A stretch of DNA of 64,000 nt from assembly GCF_036226405.1 (NCBI RefSeq), contig NZ_CP108464.1, positions 1 through 64,000 on the forward strand, read 5' to 3'. The notes below the pieces were generated by a model. That model ran no database searches. It was given only the letters and a program-made list of their open reading frames with translations, and had not been told where the DNA came from. Below are positions 1-9,036 of this stretch, one piece after another. Numbering within the stretch: position 1 is the stretch's first letter; every line of letters begins with the position of its first letter. A program made the position numbers and the translations under genes. The stretch comes from Streptomyces sp. NBC_01260. GTDB taxonomy: Bacteria > Actinomycetota > Actinomycetes > Streptomycetales > Streptomycetaceae.

Positions 1-290
1 CATCGCTGCGCGATGTGCAAGGGGCGCGGGCGCTGCGCTCCCTTCGCCCACGCGGAGCGTGGGCGCCTCCCTCCGCTGCGCTCCTGGAGGCAGTGGGGCG
101 GGCCGCTGCGCGCCCGGTTGGCCGCGCATCGCGCGGCCGTGCCGCTGGGGTGTGGTGGTGCGGCTAGTGGGGCCTCCAGTGCGGGAGTTGGGGGAGCGCG
201 GGGCGCTCCCGGCGGGTCCGCTGCGCTCCCCCGCCTGACGGTCCTTCCGGCTGCGCCTCCAGGACCTGGGGCCCGCTGGCGCGGGCCGGG
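1..290. other. Streptomyces-type telomere (terminal hairpin array)
   Basis: Bases 1-16 (CATCGCTGCGCGATGT) match palindrome II of the archetypal Streptomyces telomere. Several perfect hairpins follow: CGCCCACGC/GCGTGGGCG at 45-65 with a GGA loop, GGCCGCGC/GCGCGGCC at 120-138 with an ATC loop, GGCGGG/CCCGCC near 212-236 and GGCCCGC/GCGGGCC near 269-287. In this family such 3-nt-loop palindromes are the 3' overhang structure copied by the terminal protein machinery (Tap/Tpg). The outer palindrome I, about 14 nt, is absent, so the assembly probably stops just short of the real end. Bases 291-460 hold nothing I can name. Confidence 0.85.
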
Positions 291-460
291 CTGGCTATGA
301 GGGGTGGGGGCGGCGGGTTTGCGAGTCGTGCCCTTCTGGAAGAATGCACATGTAGAGTTGGTGGAAGCAGGGCACATCCCCTGATGCCCGGAAGGGCTCT
401 TCTCAGGAACGGAACGCGCATGTGGAACCGCCTTTTTGCAGCTTATCGAGGAGTTCGCTG

Positions 461-1006
461 ATGTGGTGTGCGGATGACGTGGCCCGGGACGTGGTGCGCC
501 GCCGGGGAGCGGGGCTGAGTGCGGCGGAGGTGTTGGGGAAGGTGGCCGAGGCCGCGGTGCGGGAGCGTGAGACCGCCGGGGGGCTGACGGGCTGGGCCCG
601 TCAGTCGTCCAGTGAGCTGTCGTATGAGGATCCGCAGCATCTGGCCGAGGTGTGGAAGGCCCGGCATGCGGAGTGGCGTCGGGTTCGGGACTGGATCGCC
701 GCCGCTGGAACGGCTGCGTATGACCCTGAGCAGGACAGCGTGGGCAGTGCGTGGGCCCGTGAGCGTGTGGAGCGGAGGGCCGCCGCTCTCACCGGCCATG
801 CGGCGTGGATGGCTCAGCGGCGCGGGGCGAAGGACGAACTCCGTGCGGAGGTGTGGCTGGACGCCTCCACCGGCCGGCGGCTTCGTGCGGTGGCCGAGGG
901 CGCGGGACTCGCCGCGGAGCAGGTCCTCGCCCAGCTCGCGCAGCACGTCGTGCTCGGCCCGGACGGCACCCTCTCCGTTCCGCCTTTCACGCCGGTCAAT
1001 TCCTAG
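461..1006 (+). CDS. Conserved hypothetical protein preceding the terminal helicase
   Basis: A 181-residue protein of unknown function. It is soluble, has no membrane segment, and is rich in Arg, Glu and Ala, which suggests a helical protein. The ATG at 461 is chosen because a GAGGAG ribosome site lies about 7 nt upstream; a GTG at 422 in the same frame has no such site. It stops 14 nt before the helicase start, so the two are probably co-transcribed. The position, first gene after the telomere and directly ahead of a terminal helicase, suggests a role linked to chromosome-end maintenance, but nothing in the sequence proves it. Confidence 0.7.
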   Translation: MWCADDVARDVVRRRGAGLSAAEVLGKVAEAAVRERETAGGLTGWARQSSSELSYEDPQHLAEVWKARHAEWRRVRDWIAAAGTAAYDPEQDSVGSAWARERVERRAAALTGHAAWMAQRRGAKDELRAEVWLDASTGRRLRAVAEGAGLAAEQVLAQLAQHVVLGPDGTLSVPPFTPVNS

Positions 1007-1020
1007 AAAGGGACCAGGGA

Positions 1021-3681
1021 ATGCCTGCTATTCAGCTTCGGGAACACCAGGTGGATGCGAATGCACGTATCCGGAAGTGGGTGGGGTTCCCTGCAAGAAC
1101 TGCTGTGCCGGAGGGTGGTGCCCGTGCCACGGTCGTGTCGGCGACCGGGTCCGGCAAGACGATCACCTCCGCCTGGGCCGCGCTCGACAATTTCCGGGAC
1201 GGGCGGATCCTCGTCATGGTCCCCACCCTGGATCTGCTCGTGCAGACCGCTCTGGTGTGGCGCAGGGTCGGGCATCACGCGCCGATGGTGGCGGTGTGTT
1301 CGCTGGAGAAGGACGACGTCCTGGAGCAGCTCGGGGTGAACACGACCACGAACCCGATCCAGCTGGCGTTGTGGGCAGGGCACGGGCCGGTGGTCGTGTT
1401 CGCCACGTACGCCTCCCTCGTGGACCGCGAAGACGTCGACGCCCCCTCGGGCCAGGAGAAGGTGCGGGGGCCGCTGGAGGCCGCTCTCGCGGGTGGGGAG
1501 CGGTTGTTCGGTCAGTCCATGGATGGCTTCGACCTGGCTGTGGTGGACGAGGCGCATGGTACGGCGGGTGATCTTGGCCGGCCGTGGGCGGCGATCCACG
1601 ACAATGCCCGCATCCCGGCCGCCTTCCGGCTGTACCTCACCGCCACCCCTCGCATTCTGGCCTCCCCGCGGCCCCAAAAGGGCAAGGACGGCAAGGAGCT
1701 GGAGATCGCCAGCATGACCTCCGATCCGGCAGGCCCCTACGGTGAGTGGATTTTCGAGCTGGGTCTCTCGGAGAGCGTCGAACGGGGCGTACTGGCCGGG
1801 TTCGAGATCGACGTCATCGAGATCCGCGACCCCGAACCGGTCCTGGGCCTGTCCGAGGAAGCGCTGCGCGGCCGGCGCCTCGCACTCCTCCAGACCGCTC
1901 TGCTGGAGCACGCCGCGGCGAACAACCTGCGCACCGTCCTGACGTTCCACCAGCGGGTCGAGGAGGCCCGAGTCTTCGCGGAGAAGCTGCCCGAGACCGC
2001 GGCCGAGCTCTACGCCACGGAGGCATCGGACCGGTTCCTCGAGGACGCTGCCAAGCTGCCAGCGTCCTCGATCGACGCGGAACTCTACGACCTGGAGCCG
2101 TACCGGCATGTCCCGCCGGACCGGGTCTGGGCGGACTGGCTGTGCGGCGACCACCTCGTGTCCGAGCGGCGTGAAGTGCTCCGTCAGTTCGCCAACGGCA
2201 TCGACGCCGATGACCGCAGGGTGCACCGGGCATTCCTCGCCTCCGTCCGCATCCTCGGAGAAGGCGTCGACATCGTCGGCGAGCGAGGTGTCGAGGCCGT
2301 CTGCTTCGCGGACACCCGCGGGTCGCAGGTCGAGATCGTGCAGAACATCGGGCGGGCCTTGCGCCCGAAACCGGACGGGGCCACGAAGGTCGCCCGGATC
2401 ATCGTGCCGGTGTTCCTTCAGCCCGGTGAGAACCCCACCGACATGGTCGCCTCCGCCTCGTTTGCACCCCTTGTAGCCCTCCTCCAGGGCCTCCGCTCTC
2501 ACGACGAGCGCCTGGTCGAGCAGCTCGCCTCCCGCGCCCTGACACGGAGCAGCAGGGAGCGGCCCGTACATGTGAAGCGGGACGCGGACGGGCGGATCAT
2601 CGGCGCCGAGGGTGAGGGCGAGGACGTCGAGCAGGAGGACGGCACGGAAGCCGTGGTCGAGTCGGCGCTGCTGCACTTCTCCACGCCGCGTGATCCGGCG
2701 ACGATCGCGGCGTTCCTGCGGACCCGGGTGTTCCGGCCCGAATCGCTGGTGTGGCTGGACGGATACCAGGCACTGCGGCGCTGGCGCGCGGAGCACGAGA
2801 TCACCGGGCTGTTCTCGGTGCCGTACGACACCGAGACCGAGGTCGGCGTGGTGCGGTTTCCCCTTGGGCGGTGGGTGCATCAGCAGCGCCGGGCGCAGCG
2901 GGCCGGTGAACTCGACCCCCACCGCAAGGAGCTCCTCGACCAGGAGGGCATGGTGTGGGAACCGGGCGATGAAGCGTGGGAGACGAAGCTCGCCGCATTG
3001 CGGTCCTTCCACCGCGCCCACGGGCACCTCGCGCCACGGCAGGACGCCGTATGGGGTGAGGCGGATGACGAGCTGGTGGCGATCGGGCAGCTGATGGCGA
3101 ACCTGCGCCGAAAGGACGGCCTGGGCAAAGACCCGGAACGGGCCGGGACGCGGGCCGAGCAGCTGGCCGCCATCGATGAGGACTGGAACTGCCCGTGGCC
3201 GCTGGACTGGCAACGGCACTACCGGGTCCTCGCGGACCTCGCCGACACCGAGGCCGGCGGGACCTTGCCCGCCATCCAACCCGGTGTGCTGTTCGAGGGT
3301 GACGACCTGGGGAAGTGGCTGGCACAGCAACGGCGGGCGCACACCTGGGCGCAGCTGAGCGGTGAGCAGCAGGAGCGGCTCGGCGGGCTCGGCGTAACAC
3401 CCGACGCGCCGGAACCCGCCCCGGTGACAGCCCGCGCGGGAAGAGGGGCGGGCGGGCTGTCGGCACCCTTCCGGCGAGGGGTCGCGGCCCTCGCCCAGTA
3501 CCTCCAGAGGGAAGGACACGAACGGCCCGTCCCGAGGAAACACGAAGAACCCATCGACATCGACGGCCAGAAACACCTCGTGAAACTCGGCGTATTCATC
3601 AGCAACACCAAGAGCCGACGCGACAAACTCACCCCCGAACAACTCGACGCACTACGCGAACTCGGCGTGGAATGGGCCTGA
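1021..3681 (+). CDS. Telomere-proximal superfamily 2 helicase with helicase-associated (HA) repeats
   Basis: An 886-residue DEAD/DEAH-type helicase. Walker A (SATGSGKT) is at residues 40-47 and DEAH at 176-179; the motif III-like LTATP follows near 210 and a motif VI-like QNIGRALRP near 440. The C-terminal half carries at least three repeats with W-x-x-x-QR/LGxxxxxxRR spacing, typical of the helicase-associated domain. The ATG at 1021 follows a purine-rich stretch; the same frame is open back to 805 but that part shadows the upstream gene. Helicase-like genes of this kind (for example ttrA) are the commonest terminal genes of Streptomyces linear replicons and have been linked to conjugal transfer. 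Whether this is a ttrA orthologue cannot be decided by eye. Confidence 0.88.
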   Translation: MPAIQLREHQVDANARIRKWVGFPARTAVPEGGARATVVSATGSGKTITSAWAALDNFRDGRILVMVPTLDLLVQTALVWRRVGHHAPMVAVCSLEKDDVLEQLGVNTTTNPIQLALWAGHGPVVVFATYASLVDREDVDAPSGQEKVRGPLEAALAGGERLFGQSMDGFDLAVVDEAHGTAGDLGRPWAAIHDNARIPAAFRLYLTATPRILASPRPQKGKDGKELEIASMTSDPAGPYGEWIFELGLSESVERGVLAGFEIDVIEIRDPEPVLGLSEEALRGRRLALLQTALLEHAAANNLRTVLTFHQRVEEARVFAEKLPETAAELYATEASDRFLEDAAKLPASSIDAELYDLEPYRHVPPDRVWADWLCGDHLVSERREVLRQFANGIDADDRRVHRAFLASVRILGEGVDIVGERGVEAVCFADTRGSQVEIVQNIGRALRPKPDGATKVARIIVPVFLQPGENPTDMVASASFAPLVALLQGLRSHDERLVEQLASRALTRSSRERPVHVKRDADGRIIGAEGEGEDVEQEDGTEAVVESALLHFSTPRDPATIAAFLRTRVFRPESLVWLDGYQALRRWRAEHEITGLFSVPYDTETEVGVVRFPLGRWVHQQRRAQRAGELDPHRKELLDQEGMVWEPGDEAWETKLAALRSFHRAHGHLAPRQDAVWGEADDELVAIGQLMANLRRKDGLGKDPERAGTRAEQLAAIDEDWNCPWPLDWQRHYRVLADLADTEAGGTLPAIQPGVLFEGDDLGKWLAQQRRAHTWAQLSGEQQERLGGLGVTPDAPEPAPVTARAGRGAGGLSAPFRRGVAALAQYLQREGHERPVPRKHEEPIDIDGQKHLVKLGVFISNTKSRRDKLTPEQLDALRELGVEWA

Positions 3682-3708
3682 CACGGTCTGGCGCTGAGCC
3701 GCAGCGCG

Positions 3709-3741
3709 CGACAGCCCGGGCCGCAATGACCTGGGCTGTCG
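3709..3741 (+). terminator. Hairpin terminator after the helicase
   Basis: A perfect 9-bp inverted repeat (CGACAGCCC at 3709-3717, GGGCTGTCG at 3733-3741) lies 28 nt after the helicase stop. No U tract follows, as is usual for actinobacterial terminators. It sits between convergent genes and may serve both. Confidence 0.65.
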
Positions 3742-3806
3742 AGCTTGTACCCGCTCCGGCTTTGGAGGTGACGGCAGCTTGTATAACTTCCTTATGGGGG
3801 CGGAGC

Positions 3807-4868
3807 TTATGGAGCCAGCAACTGGTCGAAGAACCCGCTCAGCATGAGCTTGGCAGCCTGTGGGTCCACGAACTCGGCGCCGCCAAACCGGTACACCTCG
3901 TACCCCTGAAGACGAATCCGCCGATCTTCTCGGACCATGTCGGCGTATAGGTCGGGTGCGGCCTTCCCATCACGCGTGTAGTGCTCCTTCCCGTCCAGCT
4001 CGAGAACGTATCGGCGACCGCCGGGAGCGAGCATCAGGAAGTCCATCCGCTGCCGCGTCAGCACCTTGCCTTCCGCCCGTTGGTTCCGCTGATGTTGCGC
4101 CAAGGGGTCGTAATGGAGATAGACCTGTGGCAACAGAGCAGGAGAGTCTCCGAAGCCTCGCTGCATCGCGTGATCCCAGTAGGTGTCCAGCAACAGCTGC
4201 TCCGGGGCGTTGAGTGACCCCCTCAGCCGCTTCAGGAGCGCCTGCAGCCTGAGATGCTCAGACATCCCGTACATGCCGTCCTGGAGGTGCCACCACTTGC
4301 TGAGTGCGCTCCAGGTGAGGCCTGAGGCTCCCACTGGGCGGTCATATAGCAGGCAGTGGTCCTTGTTCTTCGTGATCTCGATGACACCACCCGCGACGTC
4401 CCTCCAGACGATCTCTGGCTTCTGCGCGGCGGCGAAGATGAGGTTGCGCAGCTCGCCGCGCAGCCCCCGCAAGCCTCCGGTGAAGGTGGTCTGCTCGCGT
4501 CGTTCCAGCGCTGCGCGTGCTGGGGCGAAGACCCTGGTCAGGTCAGTAATGAGGCCATTTTTGTGCTCCATCCGGAACGAGTAGTAGCCCTGCTTGTCGT
4601 GAAAGGGGATGTCGAACTCGATGCCGAGGCGGCGGAGTACGGCCTTGAGGCACCGTATGACCGCTCCCGTCTCCGAGTTATCCATCAGTCCGTCGTGCTC
4701 AGGGTCCTGGGGCAAGTCGTCGATCAGCAGGTCGATGAGAGCGTGCGCAGCCTCTTCGTCACCGCCGGCGGCCGGGGCGGTGCGAAGCTCGTTGATGGCC
4801 GCGCGGTTCAGCCTCGTGTATGAGTAGTGGTCACGCTGGACGGTTTCAAAGAAGAGTTTTTGCGGCAC
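3807..4868 (-). CDS. Restriction-endonuclease-like (DUF559/MTES_1575-type) protein, putative defence nuclease
   Basis: A 353-residue protein. The C-terminal ~90 residues carry the signature of a Vsr/DUF559-like PD-(D/E)xK nuclease: an RMDF strand, then ELDGKEHY (E-x-D-G-x-x-H), then a DR..RL.GY.VYRF segment. The N-terminal ~250 residues are unfamiliar and include Tyr-rich and acidic helical stretches; they probably sense or position substrate, and a resemblance to Abi-type N-terminal modules is only an impression. The GTG at 4868 is chosen because GAGGGGG precedes it by 6 nt; an upstream ATG (4940) lacks a ribosome site. It lies 280 nt downstream of a co-directional winged-helix-like gene. 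A phage or plasmid restriction role is inferred. Confidence 0.62.
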   Translation of the reverse strand: MPQKLFFETVQRDHYSYTRLNRAAINELRTAPAAGGDEEAAHALIDLLIDDLPQDPEHDGLMDNSETGAVIRCLKAVLRRLGIEFDIPFHDKQGYYSFRMEHKNGLITDLTRVFAPARAALERREQTTFTGGLRGLRGELRNLIFAAAQKPEIVWRDVAGGVIEITKNKDHCLLYDRPVGASGLTWSALSKWWHLQDGMYGMSEHLRLQALLKRLRGSLNAPEQLLLDTYWDHAMQRGFGDSPALLPQVYLHYDPLAQHQRNQRAEGKVLTRQRMDFLMLAPGGRRYVLELDGKEHYTRDGKAAPDLYADMVREDRRIRLQGYEVYRFGGAEFVDPQAAKLMLSGFFDQLLAP

Positions 4869-5148
4869 CCTGTCCCCCTCAGCCCTCGTCGTCCGGCAGA
4901 ACCCGAACGCCGGAATGATGATCTCGTAGGCCACTGACATCGAGCAGGAACTTTTGAAGGCTTTGCGTTGCGGTGGCACTCCCGGCGATAGCGGCACTGG
5001 CGACCACGCCACCGATGAGGACGCTTTGGCCGGTGCAGAAGGACCGCAACGCCAGGGGGCCCCTCGCATGCTGGCTTGCTTTGCACGTTCCGCGTAGGTC
5101 CCGGCTATGGCGCTGGTCTGGGGGACCGAACGCGTTCCGGCACCCGCT

Positions 5149-6222
5149 CTACTCGTCAGTGGAGACCATGCGGAAGCGGTCGAACCGCTTCGGCGCACTG
5201 AACATGGGGCGTCTCCAGTAGCCGCCGGTGTCCCGGCGCTTGAGTACATCCTCCACGACCTCTCCTGCATCGCGGTCGAAGTCGGCGGAAGCGAGAGAGA
5301 CGCGGTGGCACAGCAGGTCCGACTCGTCCTGCGAATACCCCTCCCACTTGCCGGAGTCGTAGCGCTTCTCAGGCCTGATGACGTCGAGGAGCTGGTAGGC
5401 GTCGAGGGCTTGGTGTGTCTCGTATGCCTTCCGCCCCAACCCGTAAAGGCCCTGCCTCACGTCGCCGGTGACGTAGGTGATGGTGAGTGGTTCGCCCTCC
5501 TCGGCGCCGACTACGACGCCGGTGTACTTGAGGCGGTCGAACCACATGAGCAGGGCGGCGATCTCGCTGTTGGTGAGCACGCGCACCCAGCCGTGAGTGA
5601 AGAACTCGACCGGGATCTCGATGTACGGCTCGGTGTCGTCTGCGGCGGTGTAGGGGATGGCTGAGCTGACGGTGCTGGTCCCGTTCTCGCACAGGAGCTG
5701 CAAACCGGTGCTGAAGCGGCCGGGCCCGGTGTTGGCCCGCACGAGCGCCATCGATTCCAGCGTATTCAAGGCCTGTGTGATCTGGCGTCGGCGGTTGACA
5801 TCCTCGGACGCCAGCTGGATGCCGGGACCGGCGTGTTGGCTGATGGAGGCCGACAAGCTCATCCATGACACCGGGTGCTGCGCCGTCGACTCCACGGCAT
5901 AGGGGGCGTCCCACTGCTTGCCTGGCCCCACGGCGCACTGCGCGGCGTAGAGCATCGTCAGCATGAGCCGAAGCTGGAGTCCCTTGGGGGTGACCATCCG
6001 GGCCGCGAACGGCTGCTGCTCTTTCGGAAGCGGCTTCCGCTCGTCCTCCAGGGTCCTCATCTCGTCAAGCCGGTAGAAGGCCTGGCGGACTCGAACGGAG
6101 GTCGGCTTTTGTCCTTGCTCCCAGATCTGGCGCATGACCTGGTTGACACCTTCGAGCATGCGGGCTCGAAGGGTCTGGAGGTGTGCAAGGCGGGTGTCGA
6201 CCTTGCCGTCCTTGGGGCGCAT
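5149..6222 (-). CDS. Hypothetical protein with probable winged-helix segment
   Basis: A 357-residue soluble protein not recognised as a named family. Residues near 145-165 (an R-R-Q-I-T-x-A-L-N-x-L-E-x-x-x-L-V pattern) look like a helix-turn-helix/winged-helix recognition segment, and the overall make-up recalls plasmid or phage DNA-binding proteins. The ATG at 6222 has AAAAGG 8 nt upstream. It is transcribed toward the DUF559-like nuclease gene, 280 nt away, so the pair may be a regulator or specificity protein plus nuclease, but this is inference. A replication-initiator role is an alternative that I cannot exclude. Confidence 0.6.
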   Translation of the reverse strand: MRPKDGKVDTRLAHLQTLRARMLEGVNQVMRQIWEQGQKPTSVRVRQAFYRLDEMRTLEDERKPLPKEQQPFAARMVTPKGLQLRLMLTMLYAAQCAVGPGKQWDAPYAVESTAQHPVSWMSLSASISQHAGPGIQLASEDVNRRRQITQALNTLESMALVRANTGPGRFSTGLQLLCENGTSTVSSAIPYTAADDTEPYIEIPVEFFTHGWVRVLTNSEIAALLMWFDRLKYTGVVVGAEEGEPLTITYVTGDVRQGLYGLGRKAYETHQALDAYQLLDVIRPEKRYDSGKWEGYSQDESDLLCHRVSLASADFDRDAGEVVEDVLKRRDTGGYWRRPMFSAPKRFDRFRMVSTDE

Positions 6223-6514
6223 CTCGATACCTTTTGAAAACTACGGATTGATTCTCATGCTGCCGCGATTCATCGCTTACTCAGCCATGTTCAATTTCTC
6301 TAGGTGTCATTCATGCGAATCAATGCGTAGTTGAGAGTACCGGACGCCCCCTCAGACGGGCTACATCATTTGATGTGTGGGGCGCTGAACAGGGGCCCAC
6401 ATGCGGCCTGGAGGCTTCTCCAGCCGAGTCCAATCGGGGAGCCTCGGAGCACCGACGCCGGCAAGCACTTGGTGCTCCGGGTCCCCAATCGCGAAAGAGG
6501 CGGTACCTCTGACG

Positions 6515-6736
6515 ATGGAACGTACAACAGGAGAGCGCACCGAGCCCAGCCCGCGAGCTGAGCTCCCAGACGTAGTCGGTGAGAAGTCCAGCCGGTTCCT
6601 GCGATGGATGACCTTCGGATACACGGCGGTCTGCACCGTGGGCGGTACGGTCATCGCACTGACGGTCTCCCCGCCGGTCGGACTGGCTCTGCTTGCCGTT
6701 GCGGCTCCCGCCATCACCATCCAGATCCGCCGGTGA
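6515..6736 (+). CDS. Small membrane protein
   Basis: 73 residues: a charged N-terminus (about 27 residues rich in Glu, Arg and Pro) and then two hydrophobic stretches, roughly residues 31-47 and 50-66, ending in Gln-Ile-Arg-Arg. It is probably a two-helix membrane protein. The ATG at 6515 has a GAAAGAGG-type site at rather long spacing. No family recognised. It is isolated between two divergently placed accessory genes. Confidence 0.5.
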   Translation: MERTTGERTEPSPRAELPDVVGEKSSRFLRWMTFGYTAVCTVGGTVIALTVSPPVGLALLAVAAPAITIQIRR

Positions 6737-6865
6737 ATCTCGGCTGGCCGCAGTTCTCGGGCTGCGGCCAGCGAAGCCACTCCCGTGCTCGCCGAGAACC
6801 AGAAGCAGAGTTCACGTCATGGGTGCCGGGATCGTGGGCAACGACGTCGACACCATGCTGTTGGG

Positions 6866-7717
6866 TCAGGAAGGGATCTGGCCTTCAAGGATCGCGGTGA
6901 CCTTGTCACTCATGAACTCCAACCACTCGTCTCGGTCGTGGCCGTTCAGCGGATGGAGCACTGCGGGTAGCGGGGCTCGGCACAGCGATCGGAGATCGGC
7001 TGCCGTTCGGTCCTCGCCGTACTGCAGCCAGTGGTCAACAACAGCCCACCCTTGCCCATCCACCACCGACTGACCGGCATGATGCGCGCTCCCCCGGCCG
7101 CTGGGTGTGAGGGTCCAGGCCAGGGGGCGGAAGTAGACTTCCGAGAAGACGTCGTAGTGCTGCGTGTGCTCAATGACCCGGACGGCGTTGTACATGCCCG
7201 CCAAACGGGTGTGCCGGTCCAGGCATATGGCCAGGCGCAGACTGGCTCCGTCCGGCATCGTGATGCGATCGCGCCGGTTGAGGAGGTCCTCGGCAAGCTC
7301 GCGGAACATCACCCGCAGATGCGGGCTGGTGGCGAACATGCCGATGAGAATGGATCGGGCCACACGGGCCGGTGCCAGGCGCACAGGCGGCAGGTAGAGA
7401 CGCTGTTGCAGGTTCACCCGCGCCAGCACGGCGTTGCTGAAGTCCGCGTAGGCGGCGTCGTAGTGGACGCCGGCCATGCTGTTGCAGTCGCTGCACAGGC
7501 TGTAGAACCACATACCGCCCTGTGCGGCGCGCCCGTGACCCAGGACCCGGTCCGCCAAGCGTACGTTCGCGCTGACTACCCGGTCCCTGTTGCCGGCGGC
7601 CTGGGGCGGCACATGGGCCTTGGTCATTTTTCGGACGTCACCGCAGAGACCGCACGGGCGGCTGCCTGCGCTACGCAGGTCAATCCCCAGAGTTCCAGGC
7701 GGTCTTCTGTCAGCCAC
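6866..7717 (-). CDS. HNH-like zinc-binding protein
   Basis: A 283-residue protein starting at GTG 7717. Near the N-terminus there is a CGLCG motif, then a THR/AHVPP-type segment (KAHVPPQAAGN), then CSDCN about 40 residues later. This paired CxxC arrangement with a central AHVP is the zinc-binding core of HNH/treble-clef endonuclease-like proteins found in defence islands. The rest (residues ~90-283) has no recognisable motif. It is followed, in the same direction, by nothing closely coupled; the DUF4238 gene lies upstream on the same strand. Nuclease activity is inferred from family resemblance only. Confidence 0.6.
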   Translation of the reverse strand: MADRRPPGTLGIDLRSAGSRPCGLCGDVRKMTKAHVPPQAAGNRDRVVSANVRLADRVLGHGRAAQGGMWFYSLCSDCNSMAGVHYDAAYADFSNAVLARVNLQQRLYLPPVRLAPARVARSILIGMFATSPHLRVMFRELAEDLLNRRDRITMPDGASLRLAICLDRHTRLAGMYNAVRVIEHTQHYDVFSEVYFRPLAWTLTPSGRGSAHHAGQSVVDGQGWAVVDHWLQYGEDRTAADLRSLCRAPLPAVLHPLNGHDRDEWLEFMSDKVTAILEGQIPS

Positions 7718-7813
7718 GTGGAGAGCCTAACCGGAGCCTCGGACAAGGCCGGAACGGTTTAACGCCTGCTCCCACCTCCGAGGCCCACCCCCTGCTCTGC
7801 CACCTTCACCCGG

Positions 7814-8755
7814 TCAAGGGTGTGCCACGGCTGGGGAGCGAGGCGGTGGGTGCTCAACAGTCCAGCGATGTTCGATGTTCTGGCCGGGCGGAAAAACGGG
7901 ATACTCCAAGACGTACTGAGGAGCAGAGTGCGTCTGCCCGTCCCATGGTTTGGGCTGGCCCGGGCTGTTCGGCTTCCAATGCTTCCAGGGGTCGTGCTGC
8001 GGGTGGTGGATCACGAACTGGTCGGCCACGTCATAGGCCACCTCCACAAGTGCGAAGCCGATGGCACCCTTGGCGTGCATCAGATGGTCCACCCACTTGC
8101 GCGGGTCGGCGGCTCGGGTAGCGGGACCGGGCAGGAAAAGGAAGCGGTGAGGGTCCAGCGGGAGCATGACGTCGCTCAGTGCGGCGGCGCGCAGCTGGTC
8201 TTCGTCGTCGGGGCGGTTCCATACGGCAATCGGGGTATCGCTGGTCAGCAGGCACATGTCGCTGAAGCCGAGCGCCCACGGACGTGCTTCCAGGGCGAGT
8301 GCCAAGGTGGCGATGTTCTCGACGATGTAGAGCAGGTGGGGGTTGTTCTGCGCGAGCGTGCGCACTTCCTGCGGAAGGCCGGTGATGTCCGGTGCTTCGG
8401 CCCGCTGATGGATAAGCCGTTTCCTCTGGCGGGTAGTGCGCAGGATCTGGGCAGCCATCCACCAGGCGAGGACATGGCGCTGGTCCGGGCCCAACGGCCA
8501 GTCCGGCGTAAGCGCCCATTCCTGGTCGTGCAACAGCACCTTCAGTACTGGGTCGGCACGTGTCTCAAGGGAGGTGAACAGCTTCTCAGCAGCATGGTGA
8601 GGGACTCCCTCAGCACTGATTCCCCAGTAGTAACCGGTCTCAGCAGCGATGCCAGTAGGCGTCACCCGAAACGGTTCGTTGATCTTGTCGAGGCGTCGCA
8701 CCTTCAGCTCGTACTTACGGCGTCCCATGTGCTGGGCGAAGTGCTTCAGGTACAT
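7814..8755 (-). pseudogene. DUF4238 protein lacking its N-terminal motif
   Basis: A 313-residue frame resembling DUF4238 proteins: a YLKHFA start-like segment, a central DTPIAVWN motif, LPLDPHRFL, and a C-terminal proline-rich tail. Family members normally begin with an H-x-V-P-x-x-Y-L-x-x-F motif. Here the frame opens exactly at the Y-L-x-x-F part, and the codons before the ATG at 8755 lead straight to a TGA 18 nt upstream. The sequence just beyond belongs to other mobile DNA, so the first few residues of the original gene appear to have been lost. Function of DUF4238 is unknown; members cluster in defence and mobile regions. Confidence 0.6.
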
Positions 8756-8770
8756 CTGAGCAGGGCTTGA

Positions 8771-8857
8771 TCAAGTTCCGTTGAGGTCGGGCTTGTAGGT
8801 GATGCCCAGGATTGGGAGGGCTCGTTCGGGTTGGTCGCGGATGGCGCGAGTGGTCTT
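8771..8857 (-). pseudogene. 3' tail of an unidentified coding sequence
   Basis: On the minus strand a frame with good codon bias reads into TGA at 8771-8773 (ending ITYKPDLNGT). It is cut at its 5' side by the IS5 remnant. About 27 codons remain, too few to assign. Confidence 0.3.
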
Positions 8858-8860
8858 AGA

Positions 8861-9024
8861 GGCCGCGCGGATAGGGATGCGGTCATAGTCGGTGGTTCGG
8901 GCGTTCGTCCCAGCGGTGAGTCGTCCATGCCCGCCGGATCAGACTACGCACGGTGATGATCATGTCCGCGAGGTCGAAGAATGCCTCGATGACGGTGGCG
9001 CGTCGCTAGTAGGAGTGGGCGAGG
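8861..9024 (-). mobile_element. IS5-family remnant (one end plus transposase 3' end)
   Basis: This stretch is a diverged copy of the left end of the complete IS5 element at 10811-11779, in the same orientation. It begins with the terminal repeat (GAGGCCGCGCGGATAG) and runs into the last ~45 transposase codons, where a premature stop and substitutions are present. A TTA lies just outside the end, matching the short target duplications of this family. Homology stops near 9024, where a group II intron fragment begins. Confidence 0.75.
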
Positions 9025-9036
9025 AGATTGCTTCGG

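Noticed and set aside
1003..3642. 879-codon open frame on the minus strand
   Set aside because: Antisense shadow of the helicase gene, which has clear Walker motifs and a ribosome site; the shadow has none.
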